The notes below the pieces were generated by a model, which saw only the letters and a list, made by a program, of their open reading frames with translations, did not search any database and was not told where the DNA came from. The position numbers and the translations under genes were made by a program. A DNA stretch of 64,000 nt, from contig NZ_AP018448.1 of the NCBI RefSeq assembly GCF_030294945.1, forward strand, positions 7,970,501-8,034,500. The letters are read 5' to 3'. This DNA comes from Streptomyces graminofaciens. Lineage in GTDB: Bacteria > Actinomycetota > Actinomycetes > Streptomycetales > Streptomycetaceae. Positions 30,709 to 38,978 of the stretch are shown piece by piece. The stretch's first letter is position 1; each line of letters opens with the position of its first letter.

Positions 30709-31743
30709 TCAGCGCCCGCTCTCCAGATGGGCCTGCAGGTGGTGGAGCCGGGTGTGTACATCGGGGTGCGAGGCGAGAAGTCGCGCGATCACTCCCTCCT
30801 TCTCGGAGCGGACGTTCAGGGCCGGAGCGCCGGCGCGTGCGTGTTCCGCGTGGTCGAGGTCCTCGCGCAACACGGTCATCAACTGCTGTGCGAAGCCGAG
30901 CCCCGCCGCGTGTTCGTCGGCGCGGAGTTCCGAGCGGCGGGAGACGGCGGCCACCAGGTAGGGCGTGGCCAGTGGCAGGAGCACCAGGCCGTACGTGGCC
31001 GTCGCCAGGGCGAACGCGGCGGCGCCCAGTACGCCGATCACCACGGCGGCGACGCCCACGGAGAGGCGGTCGACCCGCCCGGCCAGCCATCTCAGCAGCC
31101 GCCAGGCGATCCTGGCCGGCAGCGTGTACCAGAACGTGAGCAGTGAGGCCCAGGCATGGCCGCCCGCGTGGTGGCCCAACTCGTGCGCGAGCACACCGGC
31201 GAGCCGACCGGGCGACAGCGTTCTGAGCGAGTGGCTGGTGACCCCGACGATGTGGCCCGCGGCGGCCATGGCGTTGATCTCGTCGCTGTCCTCCACCCAC
31301 AGCTGGAACGCGTCCGCGTCCACACCGGCCCGCGCGGTCACCTGGAGCCAGACCGCCGTCAGCTTTCGCTCCTCCTCCTGCGTGGGGTAGCGCAGCCGGT
31401 ACAGCCACCGGGCGAGGAGACGTTCGCAGGGCCGGTGGAAGGTCAGTCCCCCGCTCACGACCCAGAGGCCGAGCGGGATCCACCAAGGGGGTCCGAACAG
31501 GGCGTCGGCGGCGTACGACACCACGAAGACCACGGCCAGGCCCATCAGCACCTGCGGCGACCGGAGCGCGAGGCTCCCGAGCGTGGTGGCGTCCGCGCCC
31601 AGCCGGCGGGCCGATATGTGGACGCGGCCCGCGCGGGGCCCGAGGTCGTCGACGTCATCCGGAGGCTTTCGGCGGTTCTCGGACGCGTACGGGCCGGGGG
31701 CCGACTCGTACGGGGCGGAGTCGGATTCGTACGGCACGGACAT
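30709..31743 (-). CDS. M48-family membrane zinc metalloprotease (HtpX-like)
   Basis: A 344-residue protease with the HELGH zinc motif at residues 187-191 and the third ligand Glu near 272 (RSELRADEHA). Membrane segments lie at about 62-80, 88-102 and 228-268, so the active site should face the cytoplasm as in HtpX. The N-terminus has a degenerate PYES repeat (PYESDSA, PYESAPG, PYASENR). AAGGAG precedes the ATG by 6 bases. It is the last gene of the minus-strand cluster, 47 bases after the PycTM gene. In that setting it could process or release a membrane effector, which is inference. Confidence 0.88.
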   Translation of the reverse strand: MSVPYESDSAPYESAPGPYASENRRKPPDDVDDLGPRAGRVHISARRLGADATTLGSLALRSPQVLMGLAVVFVVSYAADALFGPPWWIPLGLWVVSGGLTFHRPCERLLARWLYRLRYPTQEEERKLTAVWLQVTARAGVDADAFQLWVEDSDEINAMAAAGHIVGVTSHSLRTLSPGRLAGVLAHELGHHAGGHAWASLLTFWYTLPARIAWRLLRWLAGRVDRLSVGVAAVVIGVLGAAAFALATATYGLVLLPLATPYLVAAVSRRSELRADEHAAGLGFAQQLMTVLREDLDHAEHARAGAPALNVRSEKEGVIARLLASHPDVHTRLHHLQAHLESGR

Positions 31744-31790
31744 GGCGCTCCTTGTCGGGGGCTGGACGGGGGGCTGGACGGGGGCGGGGT

Positions 31791-32297
31791 TCAGGCCATG
31801 AGCGCGGATCCGGGGAGCAGGACCGCGGCACAGCCGAAGGCGACCAGGCCCGTCCGGATCCAGAGGTGTTTGCGGGCCACGATGCGGCTGGTCTCGGCCA
31901 GTGCCGTGAAGAGGCCGGCGGCCGGGTCGCGCCCGGTCTCCGCCACGGCCTCGGCGAGCGCGCCGGCCCGGGCGGCGCGTCGTACGTCACCGAAGTAGGT
32001 GAGGGGCCGGCCGGGCTCCCAGCTGCTTCTCCGGTAGCGGGGCAGCACCGCAAGCAACAACGCGAACAACGCCGTGACCAGTGATGCCGCGCCCAGCCAC
32101 CAGAGGAGCGCGGCGGTGGGGGAGAGCGCGGCGGGGCTCCAGCCGCGCCCGCCGAGCAGACCGGCCGTGATGCCGAGCGCCCCGACCAGGACGGAGGCCT
32201 TGGTGTCGGCACGGGCGATCTCGGCCCGGAGGTCGCCGAGCAACTGCATGCCCGACTGCACTTCCGGGGCGAGCGACTGCGCGGGTACGGCGCTCAT
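31791..32297 (-). CDS. PycTM-type Pycsar effector-like membrane protein
   Basis: A 168-residue protein whose N-terminal helix carries the signature LRAEIARADTKASVLVGALG, typical of the Pycsar effector transmembrane domain (PycTM, DUF5706). It has hydrophobic segments at about 35-50, 62-86 and 147-165, with a helical cytosolic stretch between them. In studied Pycsar systems such proteins are activated by cCMP or cUMP and damage the membrane to stop phage growth. The ATG at 32297 overlaps the stop of the upstream SPFH gene in an ATGA, so translation should be coupled. Specificity and activity are not shown by sequence. Confidence 0.82.
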   Translation of the reverse strand: MSAVPAQSLAPEVQSGMQLLGDLRAEIARADTKASVLVGALGITAGLLGGRGWSPAALSPTAALLWWLGAASLVTALFALLLAVLPRYRRSSWEPGRPLTYFGDVRRAARAGALAEAVAETGRDPAAGLFTALAETSRIVARKHLWIRTGLVAFGCAAVLLPGSALMA

Positions 32298-33262
32298 GCC
32301 GGAGCCTCGCGGGTCTCGTCCTCGGGCGCGGTGCCGGACTTCAGGACGGTCGTCATCCACTTGGCCGTGAGCTGCCTCGGCTCCTCGAGCTGGTAGCTCT
32401 CCAGCCCCTCCTTGTCGAGCACCCGGTCGATCAGCTGGCGCTGCGTCTGGACCAGTTCCTTGCGCTCCTCGCCGAGGTGCTGGAGGACGAGTCGGGTGTC
32501 CTCGGGGTGTTCCGTCAGATGGAGCGCGAGCGCGGCTGTATCGCCCCTGGCCAGGCAGTCCTCGTAGAACGTGATCCTCTCGGCCCTGATGGCGGCCTCG
32601 TACTGCTGCCGCTGGGCCGAGGCCGCGTGCTCCGGTGGGGCCGCCTCCGCCTCGTGGCGTGCGCTGCGCAGCCGCTCCTGGTGGGTGCGTTCGGCGGCGT
32701 CGAGTCGCAGGCGGACCGTGACGGTGGCTCGCAGGCCCTGGTCGGCGCCGATCGGCGCGGCGTCGTTCAGCGCCCGCTGCACGGCCTGTTCGGCGTGGGA
32801 GCTCTCGGCGATGGCGTGACCGCGGCTCGCGGCGCGCATCAGCGGGACGAGTTCCCGGCTGAGGAGGCCCGGTACGTCACGTTCCTGGCTGGTGACGAAG
32901 CGGGCCGGGTCCATGACGCGCCAGGTGATGTCGGCGACGACGTCGAACTCGAAGCTGTCGACCTGACTGGGCAGCTGTTCGCGCAGTTGGAAGGAGTGCG
33001 GCTCGGTGTTCACCTCGTACAGGGCGACGTAGCGGCGGACGGTGGTGGGCCGGGCCGGTGGCAGAAAGGTCTCGTACGTGCCCTTGCGGGTCACGAAGAC
33101 CAGGGCGTTGTCGATCCGGCTGACGAAACGGCGGCCGCCGAGGCGGAGGCGGGGCAGCTGCCAGACCCTGAGGACGGGGTCGGGGAACAAGGGGGACGGT
33201 GTCGGGGAGGGGGGCTCCTCCAGCCAGTCGGGTTCGTCGGGCTGGGGGTGTTTCTCGTTCAT
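32294..33262 (-). CDS. SPFH/band-7-like cytoplasmic protein
   Basis: The 322-residue protein has a Pro-rich acidic N-terminus, then a band-7/prohibitin-like beta-alpha domain at about 50-200 (FVTRKGTYETFLPP, FEFDVVADITWRVMDPARFV, GLRATVTVRLRLDAAERTH), and a charged helical C-terminal half (about 195-310). It lacks an N-terminal membrane segment. SPFH proteins form oligomeric cages or membrane scaffolds, so it may organise the neighbouring membrane effector and protease. It overlaps the PycTM gene by 4 bases. AGGAGC lies 4 bases before the ATG, and the whole site is duplicated upstream. Confidence 0.7.
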   Translation of the reverse strand: MNEKHPQPDEPDWLEEPPSPTPSPLFPDPVLRVWQLPRLRLGGRRFVSRIDNALVFVTRKGTYETFLPPARPTTVRRYVALYEVNTEPHSFQLREQLPSQVDSFEFDVVADITWRVMDPARFVTSQERDVPGLLSRELVPLMRAASRGHAIAESSHAEQAVQRALNDAAPIGADQGLRATVTVRLRLDAAERTHQERLRSARHEAEAAPPEHAASAQRQQYEAAIRAERITFYEDCLARGDTAALALHLTEHPEDTRLVLQHLGEERKELVQTQRQLIDRVLDKEGLESYQLEEPRQLTAKWMTTVLKSGTAPEDETREAPA

Positions 33263-33265
33263 GGG

Positions 33266-33305
33266 CTGCTCCTGGTGGGGTCGGTCTGCTCCTGGTGGGA
33301 TCGGT
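33266..33305. repeat. 20-base tandem direct repeat carrying the ribosome-binding site of the SPFH gene
   Basis: Two adjacent 20-base copies (33266-33285 and 33286-33305) differ at one base. On the minus strand each carries CACCAGGAGCAG, so the Shine-Dalgarno of the SPFH gene is present twice. The outer copy abuts the stop codon of the upstream gene. Confidence 0.85.
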
Positions 33306-35383
33306 CAGGCGACGACCGTCAGCAGCCGTGCGGCCACTTCGGCGGTGTCCTCGTCGGAGTCGCGCACGGTGCGCAGGAGGTGGGTGACGCGCTGCTCGTT
33401 GGCGGGGGTGGCCGCGAGCGCGGGCAGCAGCGAGGCGAGTGCGACCTCGGACCTCCGGTCGCGGCCGGCGGTGAGGATCCAGCGGCGCAGGGCCCGCAGG
33501 GCCGGAGCGGTCTGCTCGTGGTCGCCGAGGGCGGCCTCCCAGAAGGCGGTCAGGTACTGGGCTTCCTCGCTCTCGTGGTCCGCCACGACCCGGGAGTACC
33601 AGTCGAGGACGATCGGGCGGTCGCCGTTCTCCTCGTACTGGTCGCACGCCTGGACGAAGGCGCGCAGCGCACGGTCACGGACGGCACGGTCGGGGTGGGG
33701 GTGCAGATACTCGGCGAGCGTGGTGAGCACCGGGCCCTTCACCGTGAGGAGGAGCAGTTCCAGCGCGTCCGCGAGTTGCTGGACGTCCTCCTCCTCGTCC
33801 TCGCCGTCGAGGGGCCGACGGACGGCGTCGAGCAAGGCGCGCAGGGTCGCCTCGTGGTGGGCGTGGCCCAGCAGGCCGTAGGCACGGACGGCCGTCCAGC
33901 GTCGGCTTCGGTGGTCGCCGGTGCACCAGCTGTGCAGGATCGCCGGGACCGGCGGAACCTCCAGCAGCACGGCCAGAGTCAGTGCGTTCGCGGCGGTCAG
34001 CCAGGCGTTGAAGCTGTTCGAGTCGGCCCAGGGTTCGATGAGGTGAGCCATCGCGGAGGCGAGTTCGGCCTGCGCGAGCAGCGCGGCGGCACCGGCCGCC
34101 CGGGTGCGCACGAGGGGGCGCCCGTCCTTGGCGAGCTGCTGGATCCAGCCCACCAGGCCGGGGCGCGCCGAGGGGTGGAGGTTCCACACCTCGCGCAGGA
34201 GCAGCCGGGCGATCCGCTCGTCCTGGAACCGGGCGACGAAGTGGCCGACCAGGCCCGACTCGGTGGCCTCGGTCTCCACCTGGCCTTCCGCCCGGGCGAG
34301 CTGGAGGCGCTCGGCGCGGGGGCTGCCGAAGACGGGGATGCGCGGCGGCTCGTCAGGGTTCTCGGTCCTGTGGAGGAGCTTGAAGAGGCCGTCCCCCAGC
34401 TCGGCGGCCACCGCGTAGGGGGCGCCGTCGAACACGGCCAGAGAGATCAGGAACGCCTTGTCGAGCAGTTTCGGCGTCTCCCCGGTCAGCCACCGGTCGA
34501 TCTGGGCCACCGCGGCGGCCTCCCCGTGGGCGGCGAGCTCCTGTGAGTCGATCTCGCCCCGGTGCAGCGCGTCCAGGCGCTTCGCGAACTGGGCGGTCTC
34601 GTGCGGCGCATGCTCCCGCTCGAGGAACTCCTTGGCGTACGGCTGTCCGCTCAGCTCCGCCCAGGGCGCCTCGCCCACGGCCCGGGTGACGTGGGAGCGC
34701 AGCACGTCCTCGGTGGGCGGCGGCTCCCACGGTACGGAGGGCACGTCCGCCGGCACCGCGGACGGCTCGACCGTGATGACCAGACGGCCGCCGACGCGCT
34801 CCAGTTGCTCGCGCAGGCCCGCCAGGAAGGGGGCGCGCAGCGGGCGGTGGCGGCCGGTGGCCCAGTTGCACAGGACGTATCCGTCGGGGTGGTCCAACTC
34901 GTCGCGCAGGGCGGTGGGCGTGGTGTGCGGATCGAGGTCGCGCAGTCGGTCGACGCCGAGGCGGGCCAGCAGCATCATCGCGGCGGACCGGCGACCTGTG
35001 GCGTGCCCGCCGGTCAGGATCACGACCCGCTCGGCGCGCAGCCGGGCGAGCGCCTCGTCGAAGCGGGGGCCGTCACGGAAGACGGCCGTCAGCTCGTCGA
35101 CGTCCGCCTGCGCGATCGGGCCCGAGATCCGGCGAGGGGGCTCGCCGCGGCTTCCGAAGTGGAAGATCGTGTCGCCGTAGTGGGTCCCGCCCGTCTGCCC
35201 GAACTGGTCGCCGTCGATCAGGGTGGACGCGAAGGCGCGGGCCGTGTGCCTGACCAGGTCCTGCCGCGCCTCCCAGGGCTTCTGCCGCTGTTCCGGGGCC
35301 TGGGACGACTCCTCCTGTTTCTCTTCGTCGTCCTTCGGTTGCTCGGTGGCCTTCGCCGAGCCGGCCACCGCGTCCTGGCTCAC
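33305..35383 (-). CDS. P-loop-like / helical-repeat protein with shared Gly-rich N-terminal motif
   Basis: The 692-residue protein has a charged disordered N-terminus (1-50), a Gly-rich motif at 58-77 (GDQFGQTGGTHYGDTIFHFG), a P-loop-like segment at 119-138 (VILTGGHATGRRSAAMMLLA) in which Arg replaces the usual Lys, and a long alpha-helical C-terminal region (about 330-690) resembling HEAT-type repeats. That layout resembles STAND-type sensor NTPases, but no firm Walker B or family match is evident by eye. It starts at a GTG (35383) that overlaps the stop of the cyclase gene as GTGA. It may be the sensor or regulator of the cluster. Confidence 0.7.
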   Translation of the reverse strand: MSQDAVAGSAKATEQPKDDEEKQEESSQAPEQRQKPWEARQDLVRHTARAFASTLIDGDQFGQTGGTHYGDTIFHFGSRGEPPRRISGPIAQADVDELTAVFRDGPRFDEALARLRAERVVILTGGHATGRRSAAMMLLARLGVDRLRDLDPHTTPTALRDELDHPDGYVLCNWATGRHRPLRAPFLAGLREQLERVGGRLVITVEPSAVPADVPSVPWEPPPTEDVLRSHVTRAVGEAPWAELSGQPYAKEFLEREHAPHETAQFAKRLDALHRGEIDSQELAAHGEAAAVAQIDRWLTGETPKLLDKAFLISLAVFDGAPYAVAAELGDGLFKLLHRTENPDEPPRIPVFGSPRAERLQLARAEGQVETEATESGLVGHFVARFQDERIARLLLREVWNLHPSARPGLVGWIQQLAKDGRPLVRTRAAGAAALLAQAELASAMAHLIEPWADSNSFNAWLTAANALTLAVLLEVPPVPAILHSWCTGDHRSRRWTAVRAYGLLGHAHHEATLRALLDAVRRPLDGEDEEEDVQQLADALELLLLTVKGPVLTTLAEYLHPHPDRAVRDRALRAFVQACDQYEENGDRPIVLDWYSRVVADHESEEAQYLTAFWEAALGDHEQTAPALRALRRWILTAGRDRRSEVALASLLPALAATPANEQRVTHLLRTVRDSDEDTAEVAARLLTVVA

Positions 35384-36102
35384 CGCCGCTCACCCCGGTC
35401 GGGCAGCCCGAAGTGGAGGCCGCCGTGGACGGTGCCGCCGGTCACGCCGTACTGGTCGCCGCCGATGTGGGTGTGGGTTCCTGACGTGTCGGGGGCCGCG
35501 GCCGACGCCGTCGTGGACGGCCGGGCGTCGATGTCGGTCCCCGGCCCGCCGTGCAGCCAGGCCACCGTCGGCCCCTCCTTCGTCTCCACGGTGACGCGGT
35601 GGAAGTCGTCCGGGCGCACGCCCAGCGGGCCGTGGCGTACTACCCCCTGGTAGATGCCGTCGGACACGCACAGCACGCCGTCCGCGTCCGACTGCTTGAG
35701 GGCGTCGCGCAGCGGGTCGGCGTTCAGGAGGCGTACGGCGTGGTTGAGGTCCGAGCCGACCCAGCCGTCGAGCTCGTCCACGGCCACGTAGCCGGAGGAG
35801 AGCACGATCCGCAGTCGCATCCGCGCGCTGCTCGCGAGCAGGCGGTTCTTGTTGTGGAGCAGCGCCGGGGTCTCGGTCAGGAGGGTCTTCAGCAGGGTCG
35901 GTACGGAGACCTGGGCGTCGATGAGTTCCATGACGGAGTCACCGCGGTCGGCGCGCAGCCGGATGGTCGCGTCGATGTCGGCGAGCGTGTCGTCGACGAC
36001 GTCGTAGAGGACTCGGCGAAGGAACGCCTGTTCCACATCGTCGCGGCTGCCGAACTGTTCGATGTCGAAGAGGAGGATCGTGCGGAATACGGGGTCGGCC
36101 AT
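35380..36102 (-). CDS. Class III nucleotide cyclase homologue
   Basis: The 240-residue protein has a class III cyclase core in residues 5-185. The two metal-binding Asp are plausible at Asp13 (LLFDIEQFG) and Asp55 (DRGDSVMEL), and the transition-state Asn120 and Arg124 are present in GSDLNHAVRLLNADP. The ending FHRVTVETKEGPTVAWLHGG is typical of the actinomycete branch of this family found in conflict loci. A linker leads to a C-terminal motif (213-232, IGGDQYGVTGGTVHGG) repeated in the next protein. Whether it makes cAMP, cGMP, cCMP or cUMP cannot be read from sequence. GGGA lies before the ATG. Confidence 0.8.
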   Translation of the reverse strand: MADPVFRTILLFDIEQFGSRDDVEQAFLRRVLYDVVDDTLADIDATIRLRADRGDSVMELIDAQVSVPTLLKTLLTETPALLHNKNRLLASSARMRLRIVLSSGYVAVDELDGWVGSDLNHAVRLLNADPLRDALKQSDADGVLCVSDGIYQGVVRHGPLGVRPDDFHRVTVETKEGPTVAWLHGGPGTDIDARPSTTASAAAPDTSGTHTHIGGDQYGVTGGTVHGGLHFGLPDRGERR

Positions 36103-36209
36103 GTCTGTCCCTGTCTGCCTCTCGCGAGTCGGTCCGTTTCATCGGCACGAAGCACGATGGCGGGCGGACGGCGCGCGGCCGAGGACCGATGACATGGACG
36201 AACTGTGAC

Positions 36210-36245
36210 CGTGTGCACAGACAGAACCGTGTGCACAGACAGAAC
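36210..36245. repeat. 18-base tandem repeat upstream of the cyclase gene, candidate operator
   Basis: Two perfect adjacent copies (36210-36227 and 36228-36245) of CGTGTGCACAGACAGAAC lie 108-143 bases upstream of the cyclase ATG, in the gap after the Crp-like gene. Each contains the palindrome TGTGCACA, similar to half-sites used by Crp-family proteins. A role as binding site for the adjacent regulator is plausible. Confidence 0.7.
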
Positions 36246-36275
36246 GGACGGCGGGCGTCCGGCAGCGGCACGGCG

Positions 36276-37004
36276 TCAGGCGGAGCCCTCGCCGATGATG
36301 CGCCGCAGGACGTCCGGGCGGAGTACGACGATGCGGCGGCGCCTGGTGACCACGACCTGCTTGGCCCGCAGGTCCTTGAGGAGGCGGGCCACCGCCTCAC
36401 GGGAGGAGCCGACCGAGCCGGCGAACTCCTGCTGGCTGAGCCCGATGGTGAGTTCGACGCCCTCGTCGGTACGGCTGCCATGGGTGCGCATGAGTTCGAG
36501 CAGCAGGACGGCCAGCCGTTCGCGCACGGTGAGGGCGGCCCACTCCAGCCGACGGCGGTCGGTCGACCGCTGACGGTCGGTGGCCAGGCCCAGCAGCTGG
36601 AGGGAGACCTGGGGGCTGCCGGCGAGGAACGCGGTGAAGCGGGACTGGTCGATGGCCACCGCCTCGACCGGTTCCAACGCCGTCACCGTGGCCGCCCGGT
36701 GGCGTCCGCTGAGCGCGGCGCCTTCGCCGATGATGTCGCCGGGGCCGCGCAGGGCCAGCAGGGCCTCGTAACCGTTGGCCGCGATGGCCGTGACCTTGGT
36801 CCAGCCGTGCAGGAGGAGCACCACATGGGTGGACGGTTCGTCCTGGTGCATGATCACGCTGCGCGGCCGGTAGCGCAGCGGGCGGCCGGTGGCCAGCAGC
36901 GCGACCCGGTCGTTCTTCTCGATGCGCGCGAGGAAGGGGACGCGGTCGTCGAAGCCGTCGTCGTCCCACGCGTGTGCACGTCTTCCGGCCGTCCCCGCGG
37001 TCAT
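36276..37004 (-). CDS. Crp/Fnr-family regulator with cyclic-nucleotide-binding domain
   Basis: The 242-residue protein has an N-terminal cNMP-binding beta-roll (about 22-130) with the phosphate-binding cassette IGEGAALSGRHRAATV, keeping the Glu that contacts ribose and the Arg that contacts phosphate. A dimer helix and a C-terminal winged helix follow (LSQQEFAGSVGSSREAVARL). The ATG at 37004 gives a normal family length. It heads the minus-strand cluster, 173 bases before the cyclase, so it may sense the cyclase product. Whether it shares a transcript with the cyclase is uncertain, because the gap holds a repeat and space for a promoter. Confidence 0.88.
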   Translation of the reverse strand: MTAGTAGRRAHAWDDDGFDDRVPFLARIEKNDRVALLATGRPLRYRPRSVIMHQDEPSTHVVLLLHGWTKVTAIAANGYEALLALRGPGDIIGEGAALSGRHRAATVTALEPVEAVAIDQSRFTAFLAGSPQVSLQLLGLATDRQRSTDRRRLEWAALTVRERLAVLLLELMRTHGSRTDEGVELTIGLSQQEFAGSVGSSREAVARLLKDLRAKQVVVTRRRRIVVLRPDVLRRIIGEGSA

Positions 37005-37260
37005 GCCCGCCCCCGTGTTCACCTGTGCCGATGCCTCTGAGCCTCGCAATCAGTCAACGTACTTGAGGCGGACACGCAGGCAACGGGCCGCAATCGGCCA
37101 GGCGTGGCCGGAGCGCGGCTCTTGCGGAGCGGCTTCTTCCGGGTACGGGGTGTGGGACGCGCGGTAGCAGAACCGGTACACAAGTCCGGCCGGGGAACCC
37201 GTGCCGTGCGCCGTGTGTTGCAGCATCATGGAGGCACAACCGTCCGGGGGAGTGTTTCTC

Positions 37261-37821
37261 GTGTCCAATCCTTCGTGGCAGCCGATGCCGTGGCAGGCGC
37301 AGAGCAGCAGCCCGTCGATGCTCGCCGCCCATGCCGACCGTGAGCGGGCCGTGGATGTCCTCAGGGCGGGCTTCAGTGAGGGCCGCCTCCAGCAGGAGGA
37401 GTACGAGAAGCGCATCGAGAGGGCCTATCAGGCGCGCACCGTGGGAGAGCTCTCCCTGCTGGTCGCCGATCTGCCGCAGGGGCCGTCCGCGATGCATCCA
37501 GGGCCTGTGATGGGGCCGCCGATGGTGCCCGTGGGGCCGCCCATGGTGCCCAGGACCTTCATGCCCGTCCCGCCGCCGGTCACCAACGGCAAGGCCGTGG
37601 GGGCCATGGTGTGCGGCGTCGTGAGCACCATGACGATGGGGCTGACGGGGATTCCCGCGGTGATCCTCGGGCACATGGCCAAGGCGGAGATCCGGCGCAC
37701 GGGGGAGGGCGGCGAGGGCTTCGCGCTCGCCGGGCTCATCCTCGGGTGGCTGTCCGTGGCGGGGTGGGCGTTCTTCCTCACGATCATGATCATCGCGGGG
37801 GTCGCGTCGAGCAGCGGATGA
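37261..37821 (+). CDS. DUF1707 / DUF4190 membrane protein
   Basis: A 186-residue protein starting at GTG with GGGGGAG upstream. Residues 20-75 form a DUF1707 domain (AHADRERAVDVLRAGFSEGR), a Pro/Met/Val-rich linker follows (MGPPMVPVGPPMVPRTFM), and two membrane segments form a DUF4190 domain (KAVGAMVCGVVSTMTMGLTG, then FALAGLILGWLSVAGWAFF). Proteins of this type are common in Streptomyces and are of unknown role. It is divergent from the Crp-like gene. Confidence 0.85.
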   Translation: MSNPSWQPMPWQAQSSSPSMLAAHADRERAVDVLRAGFSEGRLQQEEYEKRIERAYQARTVGELSLLVADLPQGPSAMHPGPVMGPPMVPVGPPMVPRTFMPVPPPVTNGKAVGAMVCGVVSTMTMGLTGIPAVILGHMAKAEIRRTGEGGEGFALAGLILGWLSVAGWAFFLTIMIIAGVASSSG

Positions 37822-38018
37822 CCAGGACGGCGGGGCCGCGCGTGGCGTTAAACCACCGCATGCCCATTTGTTTTGACCGTAGCGAATGAGGTAGGTACGC
37901 TCAGACCTTGTGCCTGGGGTGTGCCCTGGCTCGCGTGCGTGCCTTCAACCGCACGGCGAGTCGTAAGCGGTCACCGTGATCTGTGCCTTTCTGCCTCGCG
38001 GCGGGGGTCCGCAGTATT

Positions 38019-38043
38019 CGACACACCCGACCGCGTGGGTCGG
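38019..38043 (+). promoter_or_regulatory. 25-base leader element shared with rpsJ
   Basis: This stretch (CGACACACCCGACC then GCGTGGGTCGG) is identical over 25 bases to 53574-53598 in the rpsJ leader. CCGACC and GGTCGG can pair around a 5-base loop. It ends 51 bases before the rpsL start. A shared control of the str and S10 operons is suggested. Confidence 0.75.
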
Positions 38044-38094
38044 TGAATGTTCCGGGTTAGCTTCACCATTCGGCACACAGAAACCGGAGAAGTA

Positions 38095-38466
38095 GTGCCT
38101 ACGATCCAGCAGCTGGTCCGTAAGGGCCGGCAGGACAAGGTCGAGAAGAACAAGACGCCCGCACTCGAGGGTTCGCCCCAGCGTCGCGGCGTCTGCACGC
38201 GTGTGTTCACGACCACCCCGAAGAAGCCGAACTCGGCCCTGCGTAAGGTCGCGCGTGTGCGTCTGACCAGCGGGATCGAGGTCACCGCTTACATTCCGGG
38301 TGAGGGACACAACCTGCAGGAGCACTCGATCGTGCTCGTGCGCGGCGGCCGTGTGAAGGACCTGCCCGGTGTTCGCTACAAGATCATCCGTGGTTCGCTC
38401 GACACCCAGGGTGTCAAGAACCGCAAGCAGGCCCGCAGCCGCTACGGCGCCAAGAAGGAGAAGTAG
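38095..38466 (+). CDS. rpsL: 30S ribosomal protein S12
   Basis: A 123-residue S12 of the decoding centre, starting at GTG with GGAGAAG upstream. Residues tied to streptomycin resistance are wild type: Lys43 in [12 protein letters not shown] and Lys88 in [12 protein letters not shown], so target-based resistance is not predicted. It is the first gene of the str operon. Confidence 0.98.
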   Translation: MPTIQQLVRKGRQDKVEKNKTPALEGSPQRRGVCTRVFTTTPKKPNSALRKVARVRLTSGIEVTAYIPGEGHNLQEHSIVLVRGGRVKDLPGVRYKIIRGSLDTQGVKNRKQARSRYGAKKEK

Positions 38467-38468
38467 AA

Positions 38469-38939
38469 ATGCCTCGTAAGGGCCCCGCCCCGAAGCGCCC
38501 GGTCATCATCGACCCGGTCTACGGTTCTCCTCTGGTCACGTCGCTCATCAACAAGGTGCTGCTGAACGGCAAGCGCTCCACCGCCGAGCGCATCGTGTAC
38601 GGCGCCATGGAGGGCCTGCGCGAGAAGACCAGCAATGACCCGGTCATCACGCTGAAGCGCGCGCTGGAGAACATCAAGCCGACCCTCGAGGTCAAGTCCC
38701 GCCGTGTCGGTGGTGCGACGTACCAGGTTCCGATCGAGGTCAAGCCCGGTCGCGCCAACACGCTCGCGCTGCGCTGGCTGGTCGGTTACTCCCGCGCCCG
38801 TCGCGAGAAGACCATGACCGAGCGTCTGCTCAACGAGCTTCTCGACGCCTCCAACGGCCTCGGTGCCGCTGTGAAGAAGCGCGAGGACACGCACAAGATG
38901 GCCGAGTCCAACAAGGCCTTCGCGCACTACCGCTGGTAG
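38469..38939 (+). CDS. rpsG: 30S ribosomal protein S7
   Basis: A 156-residue S7 that nucleates assembly of the 30S head, with [20 protein letters not shown] at the start and [14 protein letters not shown] end ([10 protein letters not shown]). It begins 2 bases after rpsL. Confidence 0.98.
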   Translation: MPRKGPAPKRPVIIDPVYGSPLVTSLINKVLLNGKRSTAERIVYGAMEGLREKTSNDPVITLKRALENIKPTLEVKSRRVGGATYQVPIEVKPGRANTLALRWLVGYSRARREKTMTERLLNELLDASNGLGAAVKKREDTHKMAESNKAFAHYRW

Positions 38940-38978
38940 TCGCTACCCCCATCGAGACCGAGAGAAGACCGAAGCCTT

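Noticed and set aside
30709..32297. Canonical two-gene Pycsar operon
   Set aside because: The PycTM-like gene is not adjacent to the cyclase; two other genes lie between them, so the locus is described as Pycsar-like rather than as a standard Pycsar.
32477..34546. 689-codon plus-strand frame across the SPFH and P-loop genes
   Set aside because: It crosses two well-supported minus-strand genes and its own stop/start borders, and reads as low-complexity Gly/Val/Arg sequence.
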